A stretch of DNA of 64,000 nucleotides from Sphingomonas sp. (GTDB lineage: Bacteria; Pseudomonadota; Alphaproteobacteria; Sphingomonadales; Sphingomonadaceae), in assembly GCF_017745215.1 (NCBI RefSeq), contig NZ_JAGHZV010000001.1, positions 248,001 through 312,000 of the forward strand, given 5' to 3'. This document shows, one piece after another, positions 43,832 to 53,148 of the stretch. The position numbers and the translations under genes were made by a program. The notes below the pieces were generated by a model. It did not search any database. It was not told the DNA's origin and was given only the letters and a program-made list of their open reading frames with translations. Positions within the stretch are counted from its first letter, which is position 1, and each line of letters starts with the position of its first letter.

Positions 43832-44884
43832 TCAGTGCCGCGGAGGCGCCGTCGAACCTCGCTGGACGAGCGTCGCGGGGACGACCACCGGCGTCTCGGG
43901 CACTGCGCGGCCGGCGCGGTCGTCGATGATCAGCTCGACCGCGCGCGAGGTGACCGCCGCGATCGGCTGGCTGATCGCCGCCAGCGGCGGATGGGTGAAA
44001 TGGACGATCGGCGTGTCGTCGAAGCTGATCAGCGACAAGTCCCCGGGCACGCTCAGCCGCCGCTCGCGCGCGACCTCCAAAGCAGCGAGCGCCATCTGGT
44101 CGTTGCACGCGATGATCGCGGTCGCGCGCGGCTCGGCCTCGAGCAGCGCGATCGCGCCGGCGCGACCCGAGGCATAGCCGAAGTCGCCTTCGTAGAGCAG
44201 CCCGTCGGTCTCGAGCCGCGCCGCCTTCATCGCCGCGCGCCAGCCCTCGACGCGCCAGTTGCTCAGCTCATATTCGGTCGATCCTCCGATGAAGCCGATC
44301 CGCCGATGGCCGAGCCCGGCGAGATGCTCGGTCGCGAGCCGAGCCGCACGGTCGTCGCCCATCGTCAGCTTGAAGCCGGGTCCCGGCGCGAGCGAGCCGA
44401 TCCGCGCGAAGCTGATCTTCTGCTCGGCGAGCAGCTCGATGATCAGCGGGTTCTGCGAGTGGGGCGGTGTGAGCAGCACCCCATCGGGCTGAACCGCCGC
44501 GATCGCCGCGCGCAGCTCGCGCTCGATATGGTCGCTGTGCGTGTCGACCAGCTCGATGATCATCCGATAGCCGTGCTCGGCACACTTCAGCAGCCCGCCG
44601 AGCAGCATCTGGTCGACCCAGTCGGTGCCCTGCTGGTTCTGCCAGCCTTCGATCGTGCGCTCGCGGTCGTTGAGCGCCATGATGATGTAGGAGCGCGAGC
44701 CGCCCATCCGCTGCGCCGCGATCGAAGGGACATAGCCGAGCTTGTCGATCGAGGCCTGGACGCGCTCGGCCATCTCGGGGCGGACGTTGGGCTCGCGGTT
44801 GATCACCCGGCTGACGGTCTGGAGCGACACGCCGGCATCGGCCGCGACATGCTTGATCGTGACGGATTGCTTGCGCCGTGCCAA
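43832..44884 (-). CDS. LacI-family transcriptional repressor
   Basis: A 350-residue repressor. The N-terminal HTH (VTIKHVAADAGVSLQTVSRVINREPNVRPEMAERVQASIDKLGYVPSIAAQRM) includes the hinge helix that inserts into the centre of AACGTT-type operators; a periplasmic-binding-like sugar domain follows (IIACNDQMALAALE; SLISFDDTPI). It starts 15 nt after halogenase 1 stops and is the last gene of the SapC/halogenase operon, so it likely controls the palindromes at 52963-53078 and 60436. Inducer probably a sugar. Confidence 0.95.
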   Translation of the reverse strand: MARRKQSVTIKHVAADAGVSLQTVSRVINREPNVRPEMAERVQASIDKLGYVPSIAAQRMGGSRSYIIMALNDRERTIEGWQNQQGTDWVDQMLLGGLLKCAEHGYRMIIELVDTHSDHIERELRAAIAAVQPDGVLLTPPHSQNPLIIELLAEQKISFARIGSLAPGPGFKLTMGDDRAARLATEHLAGLGHRRIGFIGGSTEYELSNWRVEGWRAAMKAARLETDGLLYEGDFGYASGRAGAIALLEAEPRATAIIACNDQMALAALEVARERRLSVPGDLSLISFDDTPIVHFTHPPLAAISQPIAAVTSRAVELIIDDRAGRAVPETPVVVPATLVQRGSTAPPRH

Positions 44885-44899
44885 CTCGCGGTCCCTCGT

Positions 44900-46399
44900 T
44901 CAGGCGGCTTCCGCGGTCGCCGCGCCGCAATAGCGGGCGACATAGGCGCCATGATCGGGGAGTCCTGCCACAGTCCGGGAAACGTTGTCACGAATCGTCG
45001 ACAGCAACCGTGCCAGCTCGGGATCGGGAAGCTTCTCGGCGATCGGGTGCCAGGCGCGGGGCAGGATGCCCTGGCCCATCATCACCTGCACCCAGCTGTT
45101 CTCGGCGAACAGCTCCTCGTTGCGGCGGAAGACGCGGCCAGTCTCGCGGAACAGCTCGATCTTCTGCTCGAGGCTGTCGGGAATGCCCATGTCGCGGCAG
45201 TGGCGCCAGAAGGGCGAATCGCCGCGCTCGGTCGCCTTGTAGTGGAGGATCAGGAAGTCGCGGATCTGCAGCATGTCCTGGAACTGCTGGTCGTTGAACT
45301 CGGCGACGTCGCGGGCGGAGACCTCGGCCAGCGGCAGCATCCGGATCAGGCGGAGCACGGCGCGCTGGATCAGGTGGATGCTCGTCGATTCGAGCGGCTC
45401 CATGAAGCCCCCGGACAGGCCGATCGCGATACAGTTGCGGTGCCATTGCTTCCGCCTGGCGCCGGTGACGAAGCGCAGCTTGTTGGGCTGGACCAAGGTC
45501 TCGCCCTCGATATTGCCGAGCAGGCGTTCGAGCGCGGTGTCATGGTCGAGGTAGCGGCTGCAATAGACGATGCCGTTGCCGACGCGGTGCTGGAGCGGGA
45601 TGCGCCACTGCCAGCCGGCGTCGTGCGCCATCGCGCGGGTGTAGGGCACCGGCGGGGCGACGCTGGCGGTCTGGATCGCGATGGCGGAATCGCAGGGGAG
45701 CCAGTGCGTCCAGTCGTCGAAGCCCGCATGGAGGTGCTGTTCGATGAGCAGCGCGCGGAACCCCGTGCAGTCGAGGAACAGGTCGCCTTCGATGCGCGTG
45801 CCCGAGTCGAGGGTGAGCGCTTCGATGTCGCCGGTCTCGCCGTTGAGCTCGACCTTGGCGATCTTGCCTTCGACGCGCTTCGTGCCGTCGGCCTCGGCCA
45901 TCTGGCGCAGGAACCGCGCGTAGAGGCCGGAATCGAGCTGGTACGCATAGTTCATCCGGTCCTCGGGCAGGTGCGCGAACTTGCCCTGCATCGCGGCGAC
46001 CAGCTCGAGGCAGTAATCGTCGTAGGACTGGTCGTGGCCGCGGGTGCGGCCGTAGAGCCAGAAATGCTGGAAGCCGGCGGACCAATGGTCCTTCCCCGTC
46101 ATGCCGAACGAGTGGAAATAGCGGGTGCCGAGTTCCCTCCAGTCGTCGAACAATATGCCGAGCTTGAAGGTCGCCTGCGTCGCGCGCATGAACTCGGCTT
46201 CGTTGATGCCGAGCAGGCGGTTGTAGGCGACGAGCGGCGGAATGGTCGATTCGCCGACACCGATCGTGCCGATCGCATCGGATTCGACGAGCGTGAGGTC
46301 GATCGCCGGGCCCAGCGTGCGCGCGAGCGCGGCGGCCGCCATCCAGCCTGCGGTGCCGCCGCCGGCGATCACGATCCGGCGCAGGCGCTTGTCGCTCAT
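44900..46399 (-). CDS. Flavin-dependent tryptophan halogenase-like protein 1
   Basis: A 499-residue member of the tryptophan-halogenase family. The FAD motif GGGTAGW (13-19), catalytic-type Lys79 in ATFKLG, the WQWRIP motif (263-268, the WxWxIP family hallmark) and EPLES (334-338) are all present, so a working flavin-dependent halogenase or oxygenase fold is expected. True substrate unknown: such proteins next to TonB receptors in Caulobacter-like bacteria are uncharacterised. Its ATG overlaps the stop of the cupin_8 gene (ATGA). Confidence 0.92.
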   Translation of the reverse strand: MSDKRLRRIVIAGGGTAGWMAAAALARTLGPAIDLTLVESDAIGTIGVGESTIPPLVAYNRLLGINEAEFMRATQATFKLGILFDDWRELGTRYFHSFGMTGKDHWSAGFQHFWLYGRTRGHDQSYDDYCLELVAAMQGKFAHLPEDRMNYAYQLDSGLYARFLRQMAEADGTKRVEGKIAKVELNGETGDIEALTLDSGTRIEGDLFLDCTGFRALLIEQHLHAGFDDWTHWLPCDSAIAIQTASVAPPVPYTRAMAHDAGWQWRIPLQHRVGNGIVYCSRYLDHDTALERLLGNIEGETLVQPNKLRFVTGARRKQWHRNCIAIGLSGGFMEPLESTSIHLIQRAVLRLIRMLPLAEVSARDVAEFNDQQFQDMLQIRDFLILHYKATERGDSPFWRHCRDMGIPDSLEQKIELFRETGRVFRRNEELFAENSWVQVMMGQGILPRAWHPIAEKLPDPELARLLSTIRDNVSRTVAGLPDHGAYVARYCGAATAEAA

Positions 46400-47427
46400 C
46401 GGCTGAGCTGCCGCAGGAGGTAGCCGCGGATCCGCGCGGCGCTTTCGGCACTGTGGGGAGCGAGCACGCCACGTCCTTTCTCGGGGATGTGCGCCGTCAC
46501 CGCGTCGGTGTTGGCGAAGACATAATGGTCGAACAGCGCGCGCCAGTGGCGCTTCTCGTCCTCGGGCAGGTCGCGGATCGCCATCATCGCGTGGTTGAGC
46601 GCGTCCTGCGGCTGGCCGAGCCAGCGCGGGGTGTCGCGCCACCAGTAGTTGACGAGGATGTTGAAGGGGGCGAGCCCCTCGACATGGTGCCACCACATCG
46701 AGGGGATGTGAATCGCGTCGCCGGGCCCCAGCTCGACTGTCTGCGCCTGGGCGAGCGCTTCGCGGAAGGCGGGGAAACGATCGAAATCGGGCGCGTGGAA
46801 ATCGACCATGCTCACCGCGCGGCCGGCGGGGGTATTGTCGACGGGGCCGAGGTAGAGGTTGGCGAACTGGTCGGGCGGGAAGAGCGTGAAGCGGCGGCGC
46901 CCGGCGGCAACGACGGCGAGATTGTCGGGGAAGTCGTTGTGCGCGGCGATCCGGGTGGGGGTGCCGATCCAGATGCTCGCGAGGCACGAGCGGTCGCCGA
47001 GCTCGACATGGTTGGCTTCGTGGAGACCGGCGAAGAACTCGTGGACATCGACCGAGCCGAGATAGACGGGATGCGCGTCGGCCTTGCCTTCCTCGGCGTC
47101 GATCTCGGCAAAGATCTCGGGGAGCTTGGCGCGGATCGTGCGGAAGTTCATCCCCATCGCTTCGTCGTAGAACAGCCGCCCGTCGCTCCCTGGCGCGCCG
47201 ACCGAGGCGGTGAAGGGCACGTCGCGGCGATGCTCGAGCAGATAGGCGCGGGCTGCCCGGTCGGACTCGCGCCCGGCCTGTACCAGCGGCCAGCCGGCGG
47301 CGAGCCCACGCACGACGAACGGCGCCTTGGCCGCGCGCAACCTGGCGTCGAGGTCGGCGGCGTCGGCCACCGTCGCCTCGGGGATCTGCGCCAATCCCCG
47401 GAAGATGCCGGGATCGGCCTCAGCCAT
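46396..47427 (-). CDS. Cupin_8/JmjC-like Fe(II)/2-oxoglutarate oxygenase
   Basis: A 343-residue JmjC-like protein. The metal triad is visible: H163-x-D165 in AAHNDFPDN, and H247 in PSMWWHHVEG; FRRFTLFPPDQ follows the first pair. These are features of the cupin_8 (FIH-like) family, which hydroxylates protein side chains. It overlaps SapC by 8 nt and halogenase 1 by 4 nt, placing it firmly in this operon. Substrate unknown; protein hydroxylation is inference from the family. Confidence 0.9.
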   Translation of the reverse strand: MAEADPGIFRGLAQIPEATVADAADLDARLRAAKAPFVVRGLAAGWPLVQAGRESDRAARAYLLEHRRDVPFTASVGAPGSDGRLFYDEAMGMNFRTIRAKLPEIFAEIDAEEGKADAHPVYLGSVDVHEFFAGLHEANHVELGDRSCLASIWIGTPTRIAAHNDFPDNLAVVAAGRRRFTLFPPDQFANLYLGPVDNTPAGRAVSMVDFHAPDFDRFPAFREALAQAQTVELGPGDAIHIPSMWWHHVEGLAPFNILVNYWWRDTPRWLGQPQDALNHAMMAIRDLPEDEKRHWRALFDHYVFANTDAVTAHIPEKGRGVLAPHSAESAARIRGYLLRQLSR

Positions 47428-48133
47428 GGCCGACCCGCCGGTTCTTGCGCGCGACGAGCCCGCTCAGCTTGCCGAGCGATGCCACCGCCATGAACAGCGG
47501 CATCAGATGGCCGGCGGCGTGGAGTTCGCCCAGGGTCGCGGCGTCGAGCGCCTGCAGCCGCGCCTCGTCGAGCGCGTGGAAGCCGACCAGCCGGTTGATC
47601 GAGCCGTCCTCGAGCGTGATCTCGAGCGTCAGCGGCTCGAGCAGTCTGTGACGTGCCAGCGCGGCGAGGAAGGCCTCGGCGCCGGTATAGGCCTGGTCGA
47701 GCGCGCCGAGCTTGTCGGCGACCGCTTCGAGGAACGGCGTGGCGCGGCCGTCCTCGTCGAACAGCCGCACGCCCTCGGCCGCGGCGATGCGCGGGCTGGC
47801 GAGGTCGACATGGACCTGGCGATTGCCCTCGCCGTCTGGCTGGCCGATCAGGAAAGGCTGGATGTCCATCGCCAGCGGCCGATAGCCCGCATCCCAGCGC
47901 TCGCCGTCGAGGAACAGGTTCTCGCCGTCCTCGAAGCCGAACATCGCATAGGCGGTGAAGGCGTCGCGCTCGGCGTTGAGGCGGAAGAGGATGGGATAGT
48001 CGTCCTGCACCCGGCGGAATTCGTCGGGGAAGGTCACGCAGCACATCACCGCGTCACCCAGCGCCGCGCCGCGTTCCTCGCGAATCCTCAGATCGCGGTG
48101 CGCTTCGGCGGTGAGCAGGGCATGATCGGGCAT
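47420..48133 (-). CDS. SapC-family protein
   Basis: A 237-residue protein of the SapC family (PF07277): DAVMCCVTFPDEFRRVQDDYPILFRL, FTAYAMFGFEDGENLFLDGERWDAGYRPLAMDIQPFLI, and LEITLEDGSINRLVGFHALDEARLQAL are typical. The name comes from Campylobacter S-layer loci, but no function is proven. It has no signal peptide or membrane helix. It starts at the stop of halogenase 2 (TGATG) and overlaps cupin_8 by 8 nt, so a common job with these enzymes is likely. Confidence 0.92.
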   Translation of the reverse strand: MPDHALLTAEAHRDLRIREERGAALGDAVMCCVTFPDEFRRVQDDYPILFRLNAERDAFTAYAMFGFEDGENLFLDGERWDAGYRPLAMDIQPFLIGQPDGEGNRQVHVDLASPRIAAAEGVRLFDEDGRATPFLEAVADKLGALDQAYTGAEAFLAALARHRLLEPLTLEITLEDGSINRLVGFHALDEARLQALDAATLGELHAAGHLMPLFMAVASLGKLSGLVARKNRRVGHG

Positions 48134-49689
48134 CAGGACAGGCTTTCTCTGGCGGGACCAAGGCTCGCCGCCTTGAGGGCGTCGAGATAGAGGCGGTTGC
48201 TGGGCAGGCTTGAAGCCAGCGTGCGGGCGCGCTGGCCGACGGGGCCGAGCGCGACGCTGGCCTCGCCGCGGAGCGGGCTCGCCTCGGGTGGCGGGAAACC
48301 CATGCCGTAGAGGATGTACTGGTAGCTCGCGGCGGGGAAGATCTCCTCGACCATCGGCAGGTCCCAGCTCGAGGGCGGCTGGTGGCGCCACAGGCCGAGC
48401 AGCTCGGCCAGGCGATCGGGCACGCTCGCGGGATCGCGGTGGTCGCGCCAATAGGGCTCGGGGCGCTCGCTCAGCACGTAGTGGAGCTTGAGGAACTCGA
48501 CGATCCGGTCCCAGCGATAGCGGAACAGCGCATTGAAGCGGCGCGCCTGCGCGGGCATCGCGCCGCGCGTCGCGGGGAAGTTGGCGAGCAGCGCCTCCAG
48601 CGACAATTCGATCAGCACGATCGCCGAGGCTTCGAGCGGCTCGAGGAAGCCCGCGGCGAGCCCGACCGCGAGGCAGTTGCGCTCCCAGAACCGTTCGCGA
48701 TGCCCCGAGCGGAAGCTGAGCTGGCGGAAGGCGAGGGGGCCGGCTTCGGGCGCGGTGCGCGCGAGATAGGCGGTAAGCGTGCCGGCAGCGGCATCGTGGC
48801 TCAGGTGGCGCGAGGAATAGACGCAGCCGACGCCGCGGCGGCTGGGCAAGCCGATGTCCCAGATCCAGCCGGCGGCATGCGCGGTGGCGTTGGTCTGCGA
48901 CTGGATCGGGCTGTCGGGCGCGACCGGCACCTGCACCGCGAGCGCGCGGTCGTTGAAGAGGATATCGCTGCGATCGACGAAGGGCACGCCATACTGGCCG
49001 CCGATCAGCAGCGCGGCATGGCCGGTGCAGTCGAGGAACAGGTCGCCTTTGATCGCGCCGTGATCACGCGTGCGGACCGCGGCGACGTCGCCGTCCTCGA
49101 CCCGGTCGACCGCGACCACCGTGTCGCGGATGCAGCGCACCCCGAGCCGCTCGATCCCGTGGCGGGTGAGCAGCTGGGCAAGCTTCGTCGCATCGAGGTG
49201 ATAGGCATAGTTCAGCGCGCCGGCATAGTCGGGCATCGCGCGCTGGCGCGGGGCGAGGTCGAGCCCGCAGATGCGCGTCTGCGGGCAGACCGACTCGGCG
49301 AAGCCGCGCCCGTCGCCTTCGCGCTGCCAGGCCCAGACCAGGTCGCGCGGCGCGGCGTCGAGCGGGGCGGTGAAGGGGTGGAGGTAGGAGTCGCCCGCCG
49401 CGCCGGTGCGCCAGCCGTCGAAGCGCGAGCCTTGCTTGAACGAGGCTTCGCAGGCGAGGAGGAAATCCGGCTCGGCGATGCCGATCCGCGCGAGTGTGCG
49501 CCGGATCGTCGGCCAGGTGCCTTCGCCGACGCCGATCGTCGGGATGTCGGGGGATTCGACCAGCGTCACCTGGAGCGGCGCCGGCGCAGCGGGATCGGCG
49601 CGCGCCGCGATCAGGCAGGCGGCGAGCCAGCCGGCGGTCCCACCCCCGACGACCACGACCCGCGTGACTGGCTTGTCTGCCGCTTTCAC
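48133..49689 (-). CDS. Flavin-dependent tryptophan halogenase-like protein 2
   Basis: A 518-residue paralogue of halogenase 1. GGGTAGW (15-21), the Lys85 in ASFKQG and EPLEAS (350-355) are kept, but the WxWxIP motif reads WIWDIG (275-280), lacking the Pro. It is about 20 residues longer. The gene is first after the TonB receptor on the same strand; a strong terminator and REP element lie between (49744-49876), so its level is probably lower than that of the receptor unless it has its own promoter. Substrate unknown. Confidence 0.9.
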   Translation of the reverse strand: MKAADKPVTRVVVVGGGTAGWLAACLIAARADPAAPAPLQVTLVESPDIPTIGVGEGTWPTIRRTLARIGIAEPDFLLACEASFKQGSRFDGWRTGAAGDSYLHPFTAPLDAAPRDLVWAWQREGDGRGFAESVCPQTRICGLDLAPRQRAMPDYAGALNYAYHLDATKLAQLLTRHGIERLGVRCIRDTVVAVDRVEDGDVAAVRTRDHGAIKGDLFLDCTGHAALLIGGQYGVPFVDRSDILFNDRALAVQVPVAPDSPIQSQTNATAHAAGWIWDIGLPSRRGVGCVYSSRHLSHDAAAGTLTAYLARTAPEAGPLAFRQLSFRSGHRERFWERNCLAVGLAAGFLEPLEASAIVLIELSLEALLANFPATRGAMPAQARRFNALFRYRWDRIVEFLKLHYVLSERPEPYWRDHRDPASVPDRLAELLGLWRHQPPSSWDLPMVEEIFPAASYQYILYGMGFPPPEASPLRGEASVALGPVGQRARTLASSLPSNRLYLDALKAASLGPARESLS

Positions 49690-49743
49690 TCGCCCTCTGC
49701 CTAACGCGCTGCTTTCTAGCGCAGTTTCACGCTACTTCGAAAC

Positions 49744-49822
49744 GTCATCCCGGCGAAAGCCGGGACCCAGGGCCACAAGCGACGTCCTCTGCAACCCTGG
49801 ATCCGGCTTCCGCCGGGATGAC
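49744..49822. repeat. REP-like paired palindrome, copy 7
   Basis: Inverted arms between halogenase 2 and the TonB receptor, downstream of the receptor's terminator. Confidence 0.9.
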
Positions 49823-49846
49823 GGTTCAGGGGTCGGCCCAGAAGCG

Positions 49847-49876
49847 AAAAAGTCACCCTCTCGCGAGGGTGACTTT
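49847..49876 (-). terminator. Rho-independent terminator of the TonB receptor gene
   Basis: AAAGTCACCCTC and GAGGGTGACTTT form a perfect 12-bp stem with a 4-nt loop, 25 nt after the receptor stop; on the minus strand it is followed by TTTTT. It is the strongest terminator in the window and should limit read-through to the halogenase operon. Confidence 0.93.
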
Positions 49877-49901
49877 CCCGTCATCGGTGCTTCTCCGGGA
49901 C

Positions 49902-52900
49902 CTAGAAGGAGAAGCGCACGCCTCCGGAGTAACGCGCGTAGCCTGGGGAGGCGAAGGTCACGTTGCGATCGGAGCGACGATGGCCGCGCCGGCTCTCGCC
50001 GGTCAGGTTGATGCCCTCGGCGAAGACCGTCAGCCCGGGGATGACTTCGTAGCTCGCGCTCGCATCCAGCTGGCCATAGGCTTCGGTGTAGGAGGGGTTG
50101 GGGCCGGTGCCCGCCAGGAACTGGTCGCGCCAATTGTACGCGACGCGGGCCTGGAGGCCGTTCTTGTCGTAATAGAGCACCGCGTTGGCGCTGTCCGAAA
50201 GCCCGGTCAGCGCGAACTGGGTGACGTTCCACGGCTTGGTGTTGTCGTAGGTCGCGTCGCCGTTGACGATCGTATAGTTCAGGATCACTCCGAAGCCGGT
50301 GTTCCAGAGGCGATGCTGGATCGCGAACTCCCAGCCGTAGAGCGACGCGGTCTGGCTGCTGTTCACCGGCGTGGTGATCTGGAAGTTGAGCAGCGGATCG
50401 GTGGGCTGGGTGATGATCCGGCCCACCGCGTTGCCGCCGCAATTGGTCCCGCCGGTGACGACCACCGTGCCCGGATAGTTGCAGAAGATGTACTGGCGGA
50501 TCTGCCCCACCGTCGCATTGGCGCCGAGCGCCGCGACCGCCGCATTGTAGCGCGGACCGCCGACCGGCGTACGCAGGCCGAACGCGTTGGTGTCGAAGCG
50601 CGTGGTCGAGATGAAGTTCGCCACGTCCTTGTGGAAGAAGCCCACCGAGACATAGCTGTCGCGGTTGTAATACCATTCCGCAGACACGTCGATGTTCTTC
50701 GACTTGTACGGGACCAGGCCCGGGTTGCCCTGGAGGCCGGTGCCGCCGCCGACGCGGAACAGCTGGTCCAGCGTGCGGCCGCCCTGCATGTTGGCATAAT
50801 CGGCGCGCGTGATCGTGTGGCTGTACGAGAAGCGCAGCTTGACGTTCTCGACCGGCTCGAAGTCGAAGTCCGCCGAGGGCAGCCAATTGTGGTATTTGCC
50901 GCTGAACGCCGTGAAGTCGCTGTTGCCCGACTGGACGAGGTTATACTCGTTGTCGCCCACCCATTCGGTGCCGCTGGGCACCGGCACCAGCGCCTTGGAG
51001 TCGACCTTGGTGCTTTCGTAGCGCAGCCCGCCGACGATGTGCGCCGGACCCGCGAGCAGGTCGAAGGTGCCCGTCCACTGGATATAGGGCGCCCAGGTCT
51101 TCTCGGTGATCCGTCGGTCGGTGGTGAAGGGCGCGGTGCAGTCGTTGTCGCCGCCGCAGGTGTGGTATTTCGAGTCGATCAGCTGCACCATCCGCTCGAA
51201 GTCGAAGGTGTAGAAGCTCGGGATCATCCCCTGCGTGCCGGTCAGCCCGGCGAACTTGTCGGGCAGGGTGACGAGGTGGAAGATGTCGTCGGGGATGTCC
51301 GACGCCGGGCCGGCGCCGCCCCAGGTGTCGTTCTGGATCACGCCGAACGCCGAGCGGACGTTGTTCTCGATATAGGAGACGCCGAAGTCGAGACTGTCGA
51401 ACAGGCCCTCGCCGTCGTAGCGGCCCTTGAGCTGGCCCTGGCGGATCCGGTCCTTGAAATAGGCGGTGCGGAAGGCGTTGCCGGTCGGCGTGATCAGCGA
51501 GGCGTCCATCGCATTATACGCCGCGCCCGGCCACATATTGTAGGAGATCGTCGGCAGGTAATGGTCGAAGTTGATCGTCTGGTCCCGGATGCCGAAGATC
51601 GCGTTGCCCACCGAAACGCTGCTGCCGTATTTGTTGACCGGCTTCGATTCCGCGGTCGAGCTGTGCGCGTCGGCCTCGATGGTGAAGCGATCGAACGGGC
51701 TCCACTGGATGTTGGCGCCGATCGACTTGTTCTCGCTGCGGCTCTTGGTCAGCGCGCCGCTGTACGAAAGGTCCTTCGCCTCGTTGGGCGCCGGGAAGCC
51801 CGGGGCAGCGGGGTGGAGGAAGCGCTCGGTGTAGAAGATCGGCCCGGCGACGGGGCCGTCGGTCCAGGCGCTCGACGTGTCGTTGTGGTTGAACCAGATG
51901 CCGACGTTCGAGTTGCGGACCTCCACCGTGTTGCGCGAATAGGTATAGTCGATCGTCGCGGTGAAGTTGCTCGCCGGGCGGAATTGCAGCACTGCCTGGC
52001 CGTTGATCCGCTCGCGGGTGATGTCGTTGAGGTCGTAGGACGCGTTCTGCGGGACCTCGTAGACGTCGGTCGCGTCGGGATGGTTGGTGATGTTGGCGTA
52101 GCGCGCGTCGCCCGGCTGGGCGAGCGAGCCCCAGTTGTTCTCGTTGCCGAGATAGCCATCGCGCCAGCCGACGTTCGCCTGGTTCACGCTCGCACGGCGC
52201 TTCTGATAGGTGCCGGTGACCAGCACGCCGATCATGTCGTTGGCGAACGTGTCGCTGACGATGCCCGAGAATTCGGGGGTGATGCTGTCCTTGCCGTTCT
52301 GCGACGTGTCGAGCACCGCCTTGGCCGAGACGCTGCCGTGCAGGCCCGGCTTGTCGAGCGGGCGCGGGGTGCGGATGTTGATCGACGAGCCGATGCCGCC
52401 CGATTCGATCGTGGCGCGGCCGGTCTTGTAGACTTCGACCGCGGCAATGCCTTCCGACGCAAGGTTGGCGAAGTCGAACGAGCGGCTGGACGGCGCGCTG
52501 CCGCCGTCGCCGAGCGTCGAGGTGGGCATCTGGCGGCCGTTCAGCGTCACCAGGTTGAACTCGGGGCCGAAGCCGCGGACCGTGACGAACGAGCCTTCGC
52601 CGTTCGAGCGGTCGATCGACACGCCGGTGATGCGCTGGAGCGATTCCGCCAGGTTGGTGTCGGGGAACTTGCCGATGTCCTCGGCCGAGATCGCATCCAC
52701 CACGCCGATGTTGTTGCGCTTGATGTCGATCGCTTCGCGCAGCGAGGCGCGGATGCCGGTGACGACGATTTCCTCGCCCTGGTCGCCGGCCGGTGCGCTT
52801 TGGGGCGTCGAGTCGGCAGGCGCGTCCTGCGCCATGGCAATGCCCGGCGCGGCGATCGCCAGCACCGAGGCACTCAGGATGAATTTCGTAAGCGAGCGAG

Positions 52901-52916
52901 CTTGATAGCTGCGCAT
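49902..52916 (-). CDS. TonB-dependent outer-membrane receptor (Caulobacter-type)
   Basis: A 1004-residue receptor. The signal peptide ends AAPGIAMAQ; the TonB-box region/plug begins EEIVVTGIRASLREAIDIKRNN with ISAEDIGKFPDTNLAESLQRITGVSIDR and VRGFGPEFNLVTLNGRQMP, all typical of the large sphingomonad/Caulobacter class that takes up carbohydrates. The barrel ends with the aromatic C-terminal ARYSGGVRFSF. It is divergent from the GH3 gene with LacI-type sites in between, so the substrate is likely an oligosaccharide related to the GH3 and uronate genes. Confidence 0.96.
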   Translation of the reverse strand: MRSYQARSLTKFILSASVLAIAAPGIAMAQDAPADSTPQSAPAGDQGEEIVVTGIRASLREAIDIKRNNIGVVDAISAEDIGKFPDTNLAESLQRITGVSIDRSNGEGSFVTVRGFGPEFNLVTLNGRQMPTSTLGDGGSAPSSRSFDFANLASEGIAAVEVYKTGRATIESGGIGSSINIRTPRPLDKPGLHGSVSAKAVLDTSQNGKDSITPEFSGIVSDTFANDMIGVLVTGTYQKRRASVNQANVGWRDGYLGNENNWGSLAQPGDARYANITNHPDATDVYEVPQNASYDLNDITRERINGQAVLQFRPASNFTATIDYTYSRNTVEVRNSNVGIWFNHNDTSSAWTDGPVAGPIFYTERFLHPAAPGFPAPNEAKDLSYSGALTKSRSENKSIGANIQWSPFDRFTIEADAHSSTAESKPVNKYGSSVSVGNAIFGIRDQTINFDHYLPTISYNMWPGAAYNAMDASLITPTGNAFRTAYFKDRIRQGQLKGRYDGEGLFDSLDFGVSYIENNVRSAFGVIQNDTWGGAGPASDIPDDIFHLVTLPDKFAGLTGTQGMIPSFYTFDFERMVQLIDSKYHTCGGDNDCTAPFTTDRRITEKTWAPYIQWTGTFDLLAGPAHIVGGLRYESTKVDSKALVPVPSGTEWVGDNEYNLVQSGNSDFTAFSGKYHNWLPSADFDFEPVENVKLRFSYSHTITRADYANMQGGRTLDQLFRVGGGTGLQGNPGLVPYKSKNIDVSAEWYYNRDSYVSVGFFHKDVANFISTTRFDTNAFGLRTPVGGPRYNAAVAALGANATVGQIRQYIFCNYPGTVVVTGGTNCGGNAVGRIITQPTDPLLNFQITTPVNSSQTASLYGWEFAIQHRLWNTGFGVILNYTIVNGDATYDNTKPWNVTQFALTGLSDSANAVLYYDKNGLQARVAYNWRDQFLAGTGPNPSYTEAYGQLDASASYEVIPGLTVFAEGINLTGESRRGHRRSDRNVTFASPGYARYSGGVRFSF

Positions 52917-52962
52917 CTGTCCCCTCCCTCTTCGGCGCGAACATTCCCCTGTCCACGCTCGT

Positions 52963-53000
52963 TGATAACGTTCACCTGACTCGTTTGTACAACGTTGTCA
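52963..53000. promoter_or_regulatory. Two LacI-type operators, receptor side
   Basis: TGATAACGTTCA (52963-52974) and TGTACAACGTTGTCA (52986-53000) each centre on AACGTT, the palindromic core typical of LacI-family operators. Their centres are 24 bp apart and they lie 50-80 nt before the TonB receptor ATG. The LacI protein encoded at 43832 is the obvious candidate. Confidence 0.75.
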
Positions 53001-53034
53001 AGCGCAGAACCCGAGGATTTCCAGGGGTTTCGGA

Positions 53035-53078
53035 TGTGAGCGCTAACATTGTGAACGCTCTCATTGAGAACGTTCACA
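53035..53078. promoter_or_regulatory. Three LacI-type operators, GH3 side
   Basis: TGTGAGCGCTAACA (53035-53048), TGTGAACGCTCTCA (53050-53063) and TGAGAACGTTCACA (53065-53078) are quasi-palindromes of the LacI type. Their centres are exactly 15 bp apart. They lie 70-115 nt before the GH3 start, in the AT-richest part of the intergenic region. Together with the receptor-side pair they probably control both divergent promoters. Confidence 0.75.
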
Positions 53079-53148
53079 ATATCTGCTTTTGTAAGATGGA
53101 ACGCGAGTCGGCAGAGGCCGGCGATCGAAAACGCCGTGGAGGGGTTCC

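Noticed and set aside
44900..49689. A biosynthetic gene cluster for a halogenated natural product
   Set aside because: No synthase, NRPS, PKS, precursor peptide or resistance gene is present; neighbours are sugar uptake and catabolism genes.
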